Assembly: GCF_002086125.1 (NCBI RefSeq)
Contig: NZ_MVHG01000009.1
Location: forward strand, 38,603-102,602
Length of the DNA: 64,000 nt
Direction of reading: 5' to 3'
Source: Mycobacterium arosiense ATCC BAA-1401 = DSM 45069
GTDB taxonomy: Bacteria; Actinomycetota; Actinomycetes; Mycobacteriales; Mycobacteriaceae
A program made the position numbers and the translations under genes. Every line of letters starts with the position of its first letter. Position 1 is the first letter of the stretch. The notes below the pieces were generated by a model. That model made no database searches and was not told the DNA's origin. It saw only the letters and a program-made list of their open reading frames with translations. Of the stretch, positions 36,240 through 44,511 are shown one piece after another.

Positions 36240-37952
36240 CTACTGAGTGCCTTCGGCGTACCAGGTCCGGAATCGGTCGTACTTGGGCATCTCCTCGGAA
36301 TTGGCCTTCGGATCGATGCAGACGTGCACCACACCGACCTTGCCACTGGCGTAGGCGCGAGCGATCGCCGGGCCGATCTCGGATTCCTTCTCGACGTACT
36401 CACCATGGCAACCGAAGCCGTCGGCGACCTTGTCCATCCGCACGTCCTTGCTCCAGTGCACACCGGGCTGCGGCGACGGCTGGGAGAAGGTGCGCTTGTA
36501 CACCCCCACTTCCAAGCCCCACTGGTGGTCGACGCCAACCACGCATACCAGCGGAAGATGCTGCCGCGCAGCGGTTTCCAGCTCGGCGATATGGAACAGA
36601 AACGACGAGTCGCTGGTCAGCAGCATCACCGGCCGCTTGCCACCCTCGGCGACGGAGGCTCCGATCGCGTACGGCAGGCCGGTGCCCAGGTGTCCGAAGT
36701 TCTGGTTCCAGATCACGTCGCGCGGCTTGGACTGCGAGTAGGTCCAACCGAAGATCACGGTCGCGCCGCCGTCACGCACGAGAATGCCGTCGTCGAGTTC
36801 GTTGAACGCCTTGGTGGCCTCGACGACGTAGCGCGCGGGGTGGATCGGCGAACGCCCGGACGGTGCCGATTCCGCCATGTCCGCAAGCTCTTTCGCGTCC
36901 TTTTCGATCAGCGCCTGCAGCGCGGGCGCGGCCTGGCGCGGGGAGTCCTTGAGCGCGTCGACCAGCTGCGGCACCACCCCGCGCAGGTCGCCCACCAGTG
37001 CCACGTCGAACCGGCGGTTGACGCCGATGGCGGCCGGGTCCTGCTCGACGTACACCCATTTGCGGTTCGCGTCGTTGCCGGCCCAGTGCTGGGTCCGGCC
37101 GTAGTGCATCGGCTCACCGAGTTCGGTCCCCAGCGCGACGCACAAATCGGAGTGTTCGACGGCCTCGTTGGCGGCCGGAGAGAACAGGTAGGGGAACGTG
37201 CGGTCCTGCAGTCCCGGGATGAAGGAGGTGCCGCCGGAGGTCTGGATCACCGGGCAGGCCATCAGCTCGGCGAGCTCCTTGACCTGCTGCTGGGTGCGGG
37301 AGGTGTGCACGCCGTGGCCGACCAGCAGGATCGGGCTTTGCGCCGCACGGATCAGCTGCACGGCCTCGGCCACCTCGCGGGTACCGGCGCCCTGGTTGAC
37401 CAGCCGGTAGGCCGACGGTGGCGGCGCGGCGTCGACGTCGAGCTCCTCGAGGATCACGTGTGACGGGAACTCCACGTAGGACGGACCCGGCGTGCCCGAC
37501 ATGGCCCTGCGAATGGCCTCGTGGATGATCTCGTCGGTCTGGTCGGCGTACTCGATCGAGCTGCTGTACTTCACCGACGCGGCGAAAAGCGGTTCCTGCT
37601 GCGCGAATTGGATGCGGCCGCGCCGCACCCGGCGCTCGGTCACCCGGGCCCGCTGCCCGCCCAGGAAGATCACCGGCGAGTTCTCCACCAGCGCGCACTG
37701 GAGCGCCCCGGCGATGTTGGCCATGCCCGGGCCGAGCGTGCCGATGCACAGGCCGGGTTTACCGGTCATGCGCGACGCGGCCTCGGCCATGAATCCGGCG
37801 CTCAGTTCGTGATGGGGAGCCACCACCGACCACCCGCGGGCGTCCGCCTCGGCGAACATGTGGACGAAGTTCGGGTCCGGGATGCCGAACAGGGTGTTCA
37901 CCCCCTCGGCCTCGAACAGGTCGAGAATGCGCTTGTAGACGGGCACGGCCAT
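36240..37952 (-). CDS. ThDP-dependent lyase/decarboxylase (2-hydroxyacyl-CoA lyase or acetolactate-synthase-like)
   Basis: This 570-residue enzyme has the three-domain ThDP fold: Pyr domain with the activating Glu49 (HHELSAGFMAEAASR), a central domain (residues about 190-330), and a PP domain with QNFGHLGTGLPYAIGAS. The Mg-ThDP motif is unusual: SDSSFLF (about residue 446) replaces GDG, and VDHQWG (about 473) replaces NN. It may cleave a 2-hydroxyacyl-CoA or decarboxylate a 2-oxo acid, giving an aldehyde for the ALDH. The ATG at 37952 lies 2 bp after the CoA-transferase stop, so the genes are coupled. The exact reaction is uncertain. Confidence 0.82.
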   Translation of the reverse strand: MAVPVYKRILDLFEAEGVNTLFGIPDPNFVHMFAEADARGWSVVAPHHELSAGFMAEAASRMTGKPGLCIGTLGPGMANIAGALQCALVENSPVIFLGGQRARVTERRVRRGRIQFAQQEPLFAASVKYSSSIEYADQTDEIIHEAIRRAMSGTPGPSYVEFPSHVILEELDVDAAPPPSAYRLVNQGAGTREVAEAVQLIRAAQSPILLVGHGVHTSRTQQQVKELAELMACPVIQTSGGTSFIPGLQDRTFPYLFSPAANEAVEHSDLCVALGTELGEPMHYGRTQHWAGNDANRKWVYVEQDPAAIGVNRRFDVALVGDLRGVVPQLVDALKDSPRQAAPALQALIEKDAKELADMAESAPSGRSPIHPARYVVEATKAFNELDDGILVRDGGATVIFGWTYSQSKPRDVIWNQNFGHLGTGLPYAIGASVAEGGKRPVMLLTSDSSFLFHIAELETAARQHLPLVCVVGVDHQWGLEVGVYKRTFSQPSPQPGVHWSKDVRMDKVADGFGCHGEYVEKESEIGPAIARAYASGKVGVVHVCIDPKANSEEMPKYDRFRTWYAEGTQ

Positions 37953-37954
37953 GG

Positions 37955-39169
37955 TCAAAGTTCCTTTCCCTCGCGAGCAGACGCAAAAGCACCTTCTGAC
38001 ACGGCGTGTCGGGGACTTTTGTGACTGCTCGCGTCGATTTCAGCGAGCACTTCCGCGGTGTGGGCGCCGAGTTCGGGTGCCGGCCCGGCGACCCGACCCG
38101 GTGTCCGCGAGAACCAGGTGGGCACCCCGGGGAAACGCACCGGCCCGTGCGGGCTGTCCACCGTCTCGAACATGCCGACGGCGTTCAGATGCGGGTCGTC
38201 GAAGAGTGCTCCCGGTGTGTTCAGTGGCGCGGCCGGTATCTCCAGTTCGCGAAGGAGCGCCAGCCACTGCGCGGTGGTCCGCTCTTTCATCGTCTCGGCG
38301 ACCAGCCCGTAGACGGTGTCGATCTCGCGGGCGCGCTGCTCCAACGTCGAATACTGATCGCTGGCCCACGGGGGCGCGACGGCTTCGACGAACGCGTTCC
38401 AGTGCTTGTCGTTGTAGATCAACGCGGCGATGTGGCCGTCGCTGGTGTGGTACGGGCGGCGGTTGGGCGCCACCGTCCGCGGATACACGGCGGGCCCGAG
38501 CGGAGGGTCGAACAGGGCGCCGTTGGCGTGTTCGACGAGCATGAACGAGGCCATTGTTTCGAACATGGCGACCTCGACTTCTTGCCCCTGCCCGGTGCGT
38601 TCGCGATGGAACAGCGCCATCGTCGTGGCGTAAAGCGCCGTCAGCCCGGCGATCTTGTCGGCCATGATGGTGCCGACGTAGTCGGCCTCGCCGGTCAACT
38701 GCTGTTGCACCGCCGGCAGGCCGCACTCGGCCTGGATGGTGTCGTCGTAGGCGGGGCGGTCGCGGTCGGGTCCGCGGCGCCCGTACCCGTAGCAATTGGT
38801 ATAGATGACCGCGGGATTGATCGCGGCGACGTCGTCATAGCCGAAACCGAGCTTGACGATCGCCTTGGCCCGCATCGAGTGGATGAACACGTCGGCCGTC
38901 TCGAGAAGGGCGCGCAACGCGCCGGCGCCGGCGTCGGTCTGCAGGTCCAGCACAACGCTGCGCTTGCCCCGATTGACATTGACGAACACCCCGCTCATGC
39001 CCCGGGCCGGGCCCACCGAGATGTAGCGGGTGCTATCGCCTTGCGGTGGTTCGACTTTGATGACGTCGGCGCCCATGTCGGCCATGATCTGCGTGCAGTA
39101 CGGCCCCATCACCATCGCGGTGAGGTCGATGACGCGCAGCCCGGCCATCGGGCCGGCGGGGCTAGCCAT
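37955..39169 (-). CDS. Class III (CaiB/BaiF, formyl-CoA transferase type) CoA-transferase
   Basis: This 404-residue protein is of typical family length. It starts with GLRVIDLTAMVMGPYCTQIMADMGADVIKVEPP and has NVNRGKRSVVLDL, and the likely catalytic Asp lies in AYDDTIQAECGL near residue 142. It transfers CoA between acyl-CoA and a carboxylate. With the ThDP enzyme next to it, use of formyl-CoA as donor, or CoA loading of the pathway acid, are both possible. AGGAG is 6 bp before the ATG. A long hairpin separates it from the upstream SDR gene. Confidence 0.92.
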   Translation of the reverse strand: MASPAGPMAGLRVIDLTAMVMGPYCTQIMADMGADVIKVEPPQGDSTRYISVGPARGMSGVFVNVNRGKRSVVLDLQTDAGAGALRALLETADVFIHSMRAKAIVKLGFGYDDVAAINPAVIYTNCYGYGRRGPDRDRPAYDDTIQAECGLPAVQQQLTGEADYVGTIMADKIAGLTALYATTMALFHRERTGQGQEVEVAMFETMASFMLVEHANGALFDPPLGPAVYPRTVAPNRRPYHTSDGHIAALIYNDKHWNAFVEAVAPPWASDQYSTLEQRAREIDTVYGLVAETMKERTTAQWLALLRELEIPAAPLNTPGALFDDPHLNAVGMFETVDSPHGPVRFPGVPTWFSRTPGRVAGPAPELGAHTAEVLAEIDASSHKSPRHAVSEGAFASAREGKEL

Positions 39170-39186
39170 GCGGCGCTCCTCTCACA

Positions 39187-39246
39187 CCGAGCGTGGGGGA
39201 TATGTACGAAAAGTAGGCCGATCGTGTACGTATGCCCCACACTCGG
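39187..39246. repeat. Long imperfect hairpin inside the leftward operon
   Basis: Arms 39187-39208 and 39225-39246 pair over 22 positions with two mismatches and two G-T pairs around a 16-nt loop. The inner arms read TATGTAC and GTACGTA. It lies in the 95-bp gap between the SDR stop and the CoA-transferase start. It could be an attenuator, an mRNA-stability element or an operator for an internal promoter. Confidence 0.7.
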
Positions 39247-39264
39247 CGCGGTCGAGTCAGCACC

Positions 39265-40215
39265 CTAGCCATTGAGCGCTCCTTGGTCGGTGCAGCGGTG
39301 CGCCAGCTCGAAGCTGTAGCGGATGTGCTCGTTGTGTCCGTCCGGGACGACCGGGAAGATGAGCGGTGCCTGGACGTATCGGATCGCGTCCAAGTGGTCG
39401 CCTACCTCCTCGATGGTCCATGACGGCCGGCACACGCCCGGGCTTTCGGCGATCACCGCCCGCGCCACCCGGCCCGCCAGCGCGATGAACAGCTCACCGG
39501 TGACCGAACAGGACTCGTGCGCGAGCCAACCCACCACGGGCGCAACGAGTTCCGAACCCATCGGCGGATAGGCCGAGGTGTCGATGCCCTCGGCCATGCG
39601 CGTCACCGCGGCCGGCACGATCACGTTGCACCGCACCCCCTCCGCGGCGCCTTCCAGCGCTACGACATTGGCCAGCCCGATCACACCGGCCTTGGCCGCC
39701 GCGTAGTTGGCCACGTCGTGATTCCCGTACAGCCCGCCGATCGACGACGTCAACACGATGCGGCCGGAGCCCGCCTCGCACATCAGCGGAAACGCGGGCC
39801 GCACAACGTGAAACGCGCCGCGCAGGTGCACATCGAGCACGGCGTCGAAGTCCTCATAGCTCATCTCCTTGAGCGAGGCGCGGCGAACGTTGCCGGCGTT
39901 GTGCACCAACACGTCGACGCGACCATAGTGCTCGAGCGCGGTCGCGATGATCTCCTGGCCGCCTTCGCGGGTCGCCACCGAGGCGCCGCAGGCGACGGCC
40001 TCGCCGCCGGCCGCGGTGATCTCGCCGACCACCCGCTCGGCCGGGCCGGAGTCGGCGCCTTCACCGTCGAGGCCGCCGCCGGCGTCGTTGACCACCACCT
40101 TGGCCCCGCGCGAGGCGAGCAGTCGCGCGTACGCCCGGCCCAGCCCGCGGCCGGCCCCGGTCACCACGGCGACGCGGTCGTCGAATCGGAGTTGGGGTGC
40201 AACGGTTTCGGTCAA
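39265..40215 (-). CDS. SDR of the (3R)-hydroxyacyl-CoA dehydrogenase (MFE-2) type
   Basis: This 316-residue short-chain dehydrogenase has VVTGAGRGLGRAYARLLASRGAKVVVNDAGG at residues 17-47, the pattern typical of peroxisomal multifunctional enzyme type 2 and its bacterial relatives that oxidise (3R)-hydroxyacyl-CoA with NAD. NNAG is present as VHNAGN, and the active-site set is LTSSIGG and YAAAKAG. A C-terminal extension (from about 245, ending ELAHRCTDQG) is beyond the usual SDR core. The TTG start overlaps the BVMO stop (TTGA), implying coupling. It suggests beta-oxidation-like chemistry on the ring-opened product. Confidence 0.9.
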   Translation of the reverse strand: MTETVAPQLRFDDRVAVVTGAGRGLGRAYARLLASRGAKVVVNDAGGGLDGEGADSGPAERVVGEITAAGGEAVACGASVATREGGQEIIATALEHYGRVDVLVHNAGNVRRASLKEMSYEDFDAVLDVHLRGAFHVVRPAFPLMCEAGSGRIVLTSSIGGLYGNHDVANYAAAKAGVIGLANVVALEGAAEGVRCNVIVPAAVTRMAEGIDTSAYPPMGSELVAPVVGWLAHESCSVTGELFIALAGRVARAVIAESPGVCRPSWTIEEVGDHLDAIRYVQAPLIFPVVPDGHNEHIRYSFELAHRCTDQGALNG

Positions 40216-42056
40216 GTGCCGAGCACCAGCCCTTCCAGCTCACCCTTGTCGCGCCACACCCGCAGCAGGTCGTCGAAGGCGTAGAAGCCGGGGCCGTACG
40301 GCTCGCCCAGGTGCGACCGGATTCCCTCGCCCCCGCCACCGCCTTCGTTGTTGTAATAGCCGGGGGTGCACTGGGCGTCGAACGCCGAATTGTCCACCGC
40401 CGTTTCCCGGATCGTCGCGCACCACTGCTCCTGCGCCGCTTGACTGGGCTCCACGGTGGTGGCGCCGCGCTTCAGCGCCTCGGCGATGATGTACGCGATG
40501 TGCTCACCCTGCAGCTCGTAGTTGGCCGCGATGTTGGCGGAGATGCCCACCTGGGTGAAGCCGGTATAGAACTGGTTGGGGAAGCCTCGGCTGGTCATCC
40601 CGTGCAGCGTCTTGTAACCGTCTCGCCAGTAGTCGAAGAGCGAGAGCCCGTCGCGTCCCTGGATGGTCTCGATCGAGTAGCGGCGGCTGATTTCGGTGGT
40701 GATCTCGAAGCCGCTCGCGTAGATGATGCAGTCGACCTCGTACTCGACGCCGCCCGCGACCAAGCCCTTTTCGGTGATACGTTCCACGCCTTTGGAATCG
40801 GAGACGTCGACGAGGGTTACGTTGGGCCGGTTGAACATCGGCAGGTACTCGTCGTTGGACAGCGGTCGCTTGCACAGGAATCGGTAGTAAGGCTTGAGCG
40901 ACTCGGCGGTCTGCGGATCCTCGACCACCGCGTCGATGCGGCGGCGCAGCCGCTCCATCAACTTGTAGTCCTCTTCCTCGCGGATCGCCATGAACTGCTC
41001 CGGCGTCAAGGACGCGGGGTCGGGCAGGGCGAGCACCCGCGCGGCGGTGTTGCGCCCGAGCTCGGTCCAGAAGTCGCACACCAGATCCGGCTGGCCCAGC
41101 GCCATGCCCTCGAACGTCCAGGAGTGGAAGTTGCGCTGCCGCTCCCGCTGCCAGCCCGGCCGCAGCGTCTTCACCCATTCCGGATCGGTGGGCGCGTTGT
41201 TGCGCTCGTCGACCGTCGAGGGTGTGCGCTGGAAAACGTAAAGGTGCTGGGCGTCGCGCGCCAGGAACGGGGTGATCTGGATCGCGGTGGCGCCGGTGCC
41301 GATGACGGCGACCTTCTTGTCGGCGAGCTTGTGCATATTGCCGCCGGTATCACCGCCGGTGTAGTCGTAGTCCCACCGCGACGAGTGGAATGAATGGCCC
41401 TTGAAGTCCTTGATTCCCGGGATGCCGGGCAGCTTCGGGCGGTGGAAGGGGCCCGACGCCAGCACGACGAACCGGGCGCGGATGTCGTCGCCGCGGTTGG
41501 TGCTGATCCGCCAGCGCTTGATTTCTTCATCCCACCGCAGGTCGCGGACCTGGGTCGAGAAGATCGCCGAATCGTAGAGGCCGAAGTGCTTGCCGATGTT
41601 GCGGCAGTGCTGGTAGATCTCGGCGCCGTCGGCGAACTTCTTCGACGGCATGAAATCGAGCTCTTCGAGAAGCGGTATGTAGCAGTATGATTCGTTGTCG
41701 CACTGGATGCCGGGATAACGGTTCCAGTACCAGACGCCGCCGAAGTCGCCGCCGAGTTCGATGACGCGGACGTCGTCGACACCCGCTTTTTTCAGGTGGG
41801 CCGCCGACAGCAGGCCCCCGAAGCCGCCGCCCAGGACCGCGACGTCGATGTCCTCGCGAATCGGCTCACGCGGGGTCGCGGGTGTGTAGGGGTCGACTTC
41901 GTAGTAACCGGCGAAGTCGTCCTCCAACTCGATGTACTGCTTGGAACCTTCCTTGCGGAGCCGCTTCTCGCGCTCCTGACGGTATTTCTGCCGCAGCGCC
42001 TCGATATCGATGTCATCGGGCGTCTGCGTCGGTTCGCAAGTTTCGAACATTGTCAT
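40212..42056 (-). CDS. Type I Baeyer-Villiger flavin monooxygenase
   Basis: This 614-residue FAD/NADPH enzyme converts ketones to esters or lactones. FAD site GGGFGGLLSAAHLKKAG is near residue 76, the BVMO fingerprint FKGHSFHSSRWD is near 216 (F-x-G-x3-H-x3-W-D) and the NADPH site VAVIGTGATAIQ is near 245. The N-terminus carries about 70 extra charged residues (RQKYRQEREKRLRKEG), as in larger BVMOs acting on macrocyclic or polycyclic ketones. Start at 42056 overlaps the Rieske stop (ATGA); an ATG follows at 42050. The substrate is unknown. Confidence 0.93.
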   Translation of the reverse strand: MTMFETCEPTQTPDDIDIEALRQKYRQEREKRLRKEGSKQYIELEDDFAGYYEVDPYTPATPREPIREDIDVAVLGGGFGGLLSAAHLKKAGVDDVRVIELGGDFGGVWYWNRYPGIQCDNESYCYIPLLEELDFMPSKKFADGAEIYQHCRNIGKHFGLYDSAIFSTQVRDLRWDEEIKRWRISTNRGDDIRARFVVLASGPFHRPKLPGIPGIKDFKGHSFHSSRWDYDYTGGDTGGNMHKLADKKVAVIGTGATAIQITPFLARDAQHLYVFQRTPSTVDERNNAPTDPEWVKTLRPGWQRERQRNFHSWTFEGMALGQPDLVCDFWTELGRNTAARVLALPDPASLTPEQFMAIREEEDYKLMERLRRRIDAVVEDPQTAESLKPYYRFLCKRPLSNDEYLPMFNRPNVTLVDVSDSKGVERITEKGLVAGGVEYEVDCIIYASGFEITTEISRRYSIETIQGRDGLSLFDYWRDGYKTLHGMTSRGFPNQFYTGFTQVGISANIAANYELQGEHIAYIIAEALKRGATTVEPSQAAQEQWCATIRETAVDNSAFDAQCTPGYYNNEGGGGGEGIRSHLGEPYGPGFYAFDDLLRVWRDKGELEGLVLGT

Positions 42057-43438
42057 TCGCCGGTAAGCTCCTGCGGTTTGCCGGTACCCATGTACTTCGA
42101 CAGTTGGTAATGAAGGTTGACCGTGCTGCGTTCTCGGTACGGATTGGGTTTGGTGCCGCCGAAGCCGAGAGACTTCATGCCCTGCTGCACGGCGGCCATG
42201 TTGGAGAAGTCCTGCGGTAGCACCGATCGCCACCGGGGGTCCCCGACCGGGGTGTACTCCCATTCCGTCTGGGGCTCTTGGCCTTTGGGGTAAAGCTCGA
42301 AGACCGACACCTCAAAGATGCACTTGTCCGGGTTGTAGCTGGGGTGGGGCCGCGCGCCGTAGCACAGCGCGCTGGTCAGGCCCTGACCGATCTGGAAATT
42401 GGGGAAGATCTGCCACGCGGTGCCGGCCTGGCCCAGGATGTCGGGCGGAATCGTCGGCCAGATCACGCCACGGGCCTCGTCGTCGCGCCGTGCCGAGGCC
42501 AGCCAGTGCTCGAGGACCTTGTCGGCCGGTGTGCCCTCGGGCAATTCGTCGACCAGCCGCTTGGCGGCGTTCACCAGCGTCTGGGTGGTGGTGGCGTTGG
42601 TCTCCTCCATCGTGTACACCTGCATCTGGGCGGTGGACACGCGCGGATCGGCGCCGATGCCGAGGCGGATCTTGGACTTGGTGGCCTCGAGATCGTCCGG
42701 GGCGTCATAGCCGATGTTGCTGTGCTTGCCCTGGGCCTTGGCCCAGCCCTTGAATTCGCCGAACTTGTTGAACTCCGGATGCGTGGTGTAGACGTGGTAG
42801 GTCTCGTTGAAGGCCTCCAGCGCCACCTTCCAATTGCAGTCGAATTCAAGCCATTTGCGCCATTTGTAGCGCATGTTCTCACACCCGAACGGGTCGAGAA
42901 TCTTCGCGGCGGGGAACAGGTAATCGGCCAGCGGCTCGCAGTCGGGGTCCATGTTGATCCACAACCAACCGCCCCAGGTGTCGACCCGCACCGGTCGGAG
43001 GTGGGTGCTGTCGGGCGTGAGCGCGCCCTGCCAATCCTGCCGTTCGCGGATATGGGTGCACGCCCCGTCCAAACCGTAGGTCCAACCGTGGAAGCCACAG
43101 ACAAACGACTTGTGGGCTCGGCCGCGGGCGTTCTTCGCGCCCCCGGGGGTGTCGATCAGCCTGCGGCCGCGGTGCATGCAGACGTTGTGGTGGGCCCGGA
43201 ATTCATTGCTGCCGGTGCGCACCACGATGATCGAGTCGTCGAGGATGTCGTAGGTCAAATAGCTGCCCACGTCGGGCAACTCCTCGACGCGGCCCACCTG
43301 CTGCCATACCTTGCGCCACAGCTTGTCCCGCTCGGCGCGGGCATAGTCCTCGGAGATGTAGGCGTCCACGCCGATGGTCATCGGCTGCGAGAGTTCATCG
43401 GCCGCTTGGTGATTCGCGCCCTTGGCCAGATCGGTCAT
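42053..43438 (-). CDS. Rieske non-haem iron oxygenase, alpha (catalytic) subunit
   Basis: This 461-residue protein has the Rieske [2Fe-2S] ligands in VCMHRGRR (about 86) and CGFHGWTY (about 113) and a mononuclear iron site in ALEAFNETYHVYTTHPEF (about 203-220), where the usual bridging Asp region reads N-E. It would hydroxylate or dealkylate the substrate. No beta subunit, ferredoxin or reductase gene is present nearby, so electrons must come from a reductase encoded elsewhere. AGGAGG lies 5 bp from the ATG at 43438, which overlaps the SDR stop. Confidence 0.92.
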   Translation of the reverse strand: MTDLAKGANHQAADELSQPMTIGVDAYISEDYARAERDKLWRKVWQQVGRVEELPDVGSYLTYDILDDSIIVVRTGSNEFRAHHNVCMHRGRRLIDTPGGAKNARGRAHKSFVCGFHGWTYGLDGACTHIRERQDWQGALTPDSTHLRPVRVDTWGGWLWINMDPDCEPLADYLFPAAKILDPFGCENMRYKWRKWLEFDCNWKVALEAFNETYHVYTTHPEFNKFGEFKGWAKAQGKHSNIGYDAPDDLEATKSKIRLGIGADPRVSTAQMQVYTMEETNATTTQTLVNAAKRLVDELPEGTPADKVLEHWLASARRDDEARGVIWPTIPPDILGQAGTAWQIFPNFQIGQGLTSALCYGARPHPSYNPDKCIFEVSVFELYPKGQEPQTEWEYTPVGDPRWRSVLPQDFSNMAAVQQGMKSLGFGGTKPNPYRERSTVNLHYQLSKYMGTGKPQELTGE

Positions 43439-44292
43439 CACATCCTCCTGATCGCCGCGCGGAAGGATTCGTCATGCAGGAACAGCGACGTGTTGTCGGC
43501 GCCGAGGTGGCTCCACTTGAGGTCCAGCCCGCCGTCGACGAGCAGCGTCTGACCGGTGAGGTAACTCGACAACTTCGAGAGCAGGAACAGGATGGGGCCG
43601 GCCTGCTCCTCGGGCCGCCCACGGCGGCCCATCGCGATCGCCTGCCGGTCGCGATCGGGGTCCTCGTCGACGTACGTGCGTGAGGCCGCCGTCTCGGTGA
43701 CGCCCGGAGCCACGGCGTTGACCCTGATTCCCGCCGCCGCCAACTCGAGTGCCATCGTGCGGGTCATCGCCACGATCGCGGCCTTGGCCGTGCCGTAGGC
43801 GATGTGGAACGGCGCGGTGTTCATGCCGCTGATCGAGGAGATCGACACGATCGACCCCTGCTTCCGCTGCGCGACGAGCTCGCCAGCCACGGCCTGACTC
43901 ATGAAGAAGGCCGTTTCGAGATTGTCGGCGAAAATCTTGCGCCAGTCGCCGCGCGCCACCCGGGTCGACGGCATCCACGTCGACGGCTCGGCGCCGCCGG
44001 CGACATTGACCAGGCCGTACAGGTCGCCGTCGGCGCGGCGGGCGTGGTCGAGCACTGCGGCGATGCCCTCGTCGGTCGACGCGTCCGCGGCGACGGGCAG
44101 CACGGGCAGACCCTGCTGTGCCAGCGGGGTGATGTGCTCGTCGAGGTTTTCCTTCGACCGGCTCACCGCGATCACGGTGGCCCCGGCCCGGGCGGTCATG
44201 GCCGCTACGGTCGTGCCGATGCCGCCCCCACCGGCGCCGGATACCACCACGACGCGCCCGTCGAGTCCCAGGAAATCCCCGTGATCGGCCAT
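43438..44292 (-). CDS. Short-chain dehydrogenase/reductase, first gene of the leftward operon
   Basis: This 284-residue SDR has the nucleotide site SGAGGGGIGTTVAAMTARAG (extra glycines versus TGxxxGxG), NVAGG, active site SSISGMNTAPFHIAYGTAKAA and the C-terminal ITGQ-like YLTGQTLLVDGG. It probably interconverts an alcohol and a ketone, which could supply the ketone for the BVMO encoded two genes later. It is the operator-proximal gene of a seven-gene leftward operon ending with the ALDH gene. Confidence 0.9.
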   Translation of the reverse strand: MADHGDFLGLDGRVVVVSGAGGGGIGTTVAAMTARAGATVIAVSRSKENLDEHITPLAQQGLPVLPVAADASTDEGIAAVLDHARRADGDLYGLVNVAGGAEPSTWMPSTRVARGDWRKIFADNLETAFFMSQAVAGELVAQRKQGSIVSISSISGMNTAPFHIAYGTAKAAIVAMTRTMALELAAAGIRVNAVAPGVTETAASRTYVDEDPDRDRQAIAMGRRGRPEEQAGPILFLLSKLSSYLTGQTLLVDGGLDLKWSHLGADNTSLFLHDESFRAAIRRM

Positions 44293-44348
44293 GACCTGCT
44301 TTCCCCTGCCGCCGGGGTCGCGCCGCCCGCAGCGGGATCAATGCTCAG

Positions 44349-44362
44349 TTTGTCCGGACAAA
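44349..44362. promoter_or_regulatory. Perfect palindromic operator between the divergent island operons
   Basis: TTTGTCCGGACAAA is a perfect 14-bp palindrome. It overlaps TATTTT on the minus strand (44360-44365), a good -10 for the leftward operon. A half-site TTTGTCC follows at 44372-44378. A GntR-family regulator encoded in the rightward operon is the likely binder. Confidence 0.75.
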
Positions 44363-44445
44363 ATATCCCGTTTTGTCCCTTGGAGAACACTATTCCGATC
44401 GTCGGACTTCGCTGTCAAGATCGGCCTGATGCGCCGCGGCGGCTA

Positions 44446-44455
44446 TTGTCTGGAC
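44446..44455. promoter_or_regulatory. Second, imperfect operator copy near the rightward promoter
   Basis: TTGTCTGGAC matches the core of the palindrome at 44349-44362 (10 of 14 positions when extended) and overlaps TATTGT (44444-44449), a possible -10 for the SMP-30/GntR operon. One operator per divergent promoter is what an autoregulated repressor would need. Confidence 0.5.
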
Positions 44456-44511
44456 TAGGAGGAGTTGATAGCGTCCAGCCCAAACCGCTGACGGAAGGAC
44501 CTCGGCGAGCC

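Noticed and set aside
34726..36246. 506-codon open frame opposite the aldehyde dehydrogenase gene
   Set aside because: It is antisense to a clear ALDH with all catalytic motifs, and its translation is low-complexity and unlike any protein family.
43804..44511. Upstream extension of the SMP-30 frame by 236 codons
   Set aside because: The extension is antisense to the SDR gene and crosses the operator region. The protein family signal begins after the ATG at 44512.
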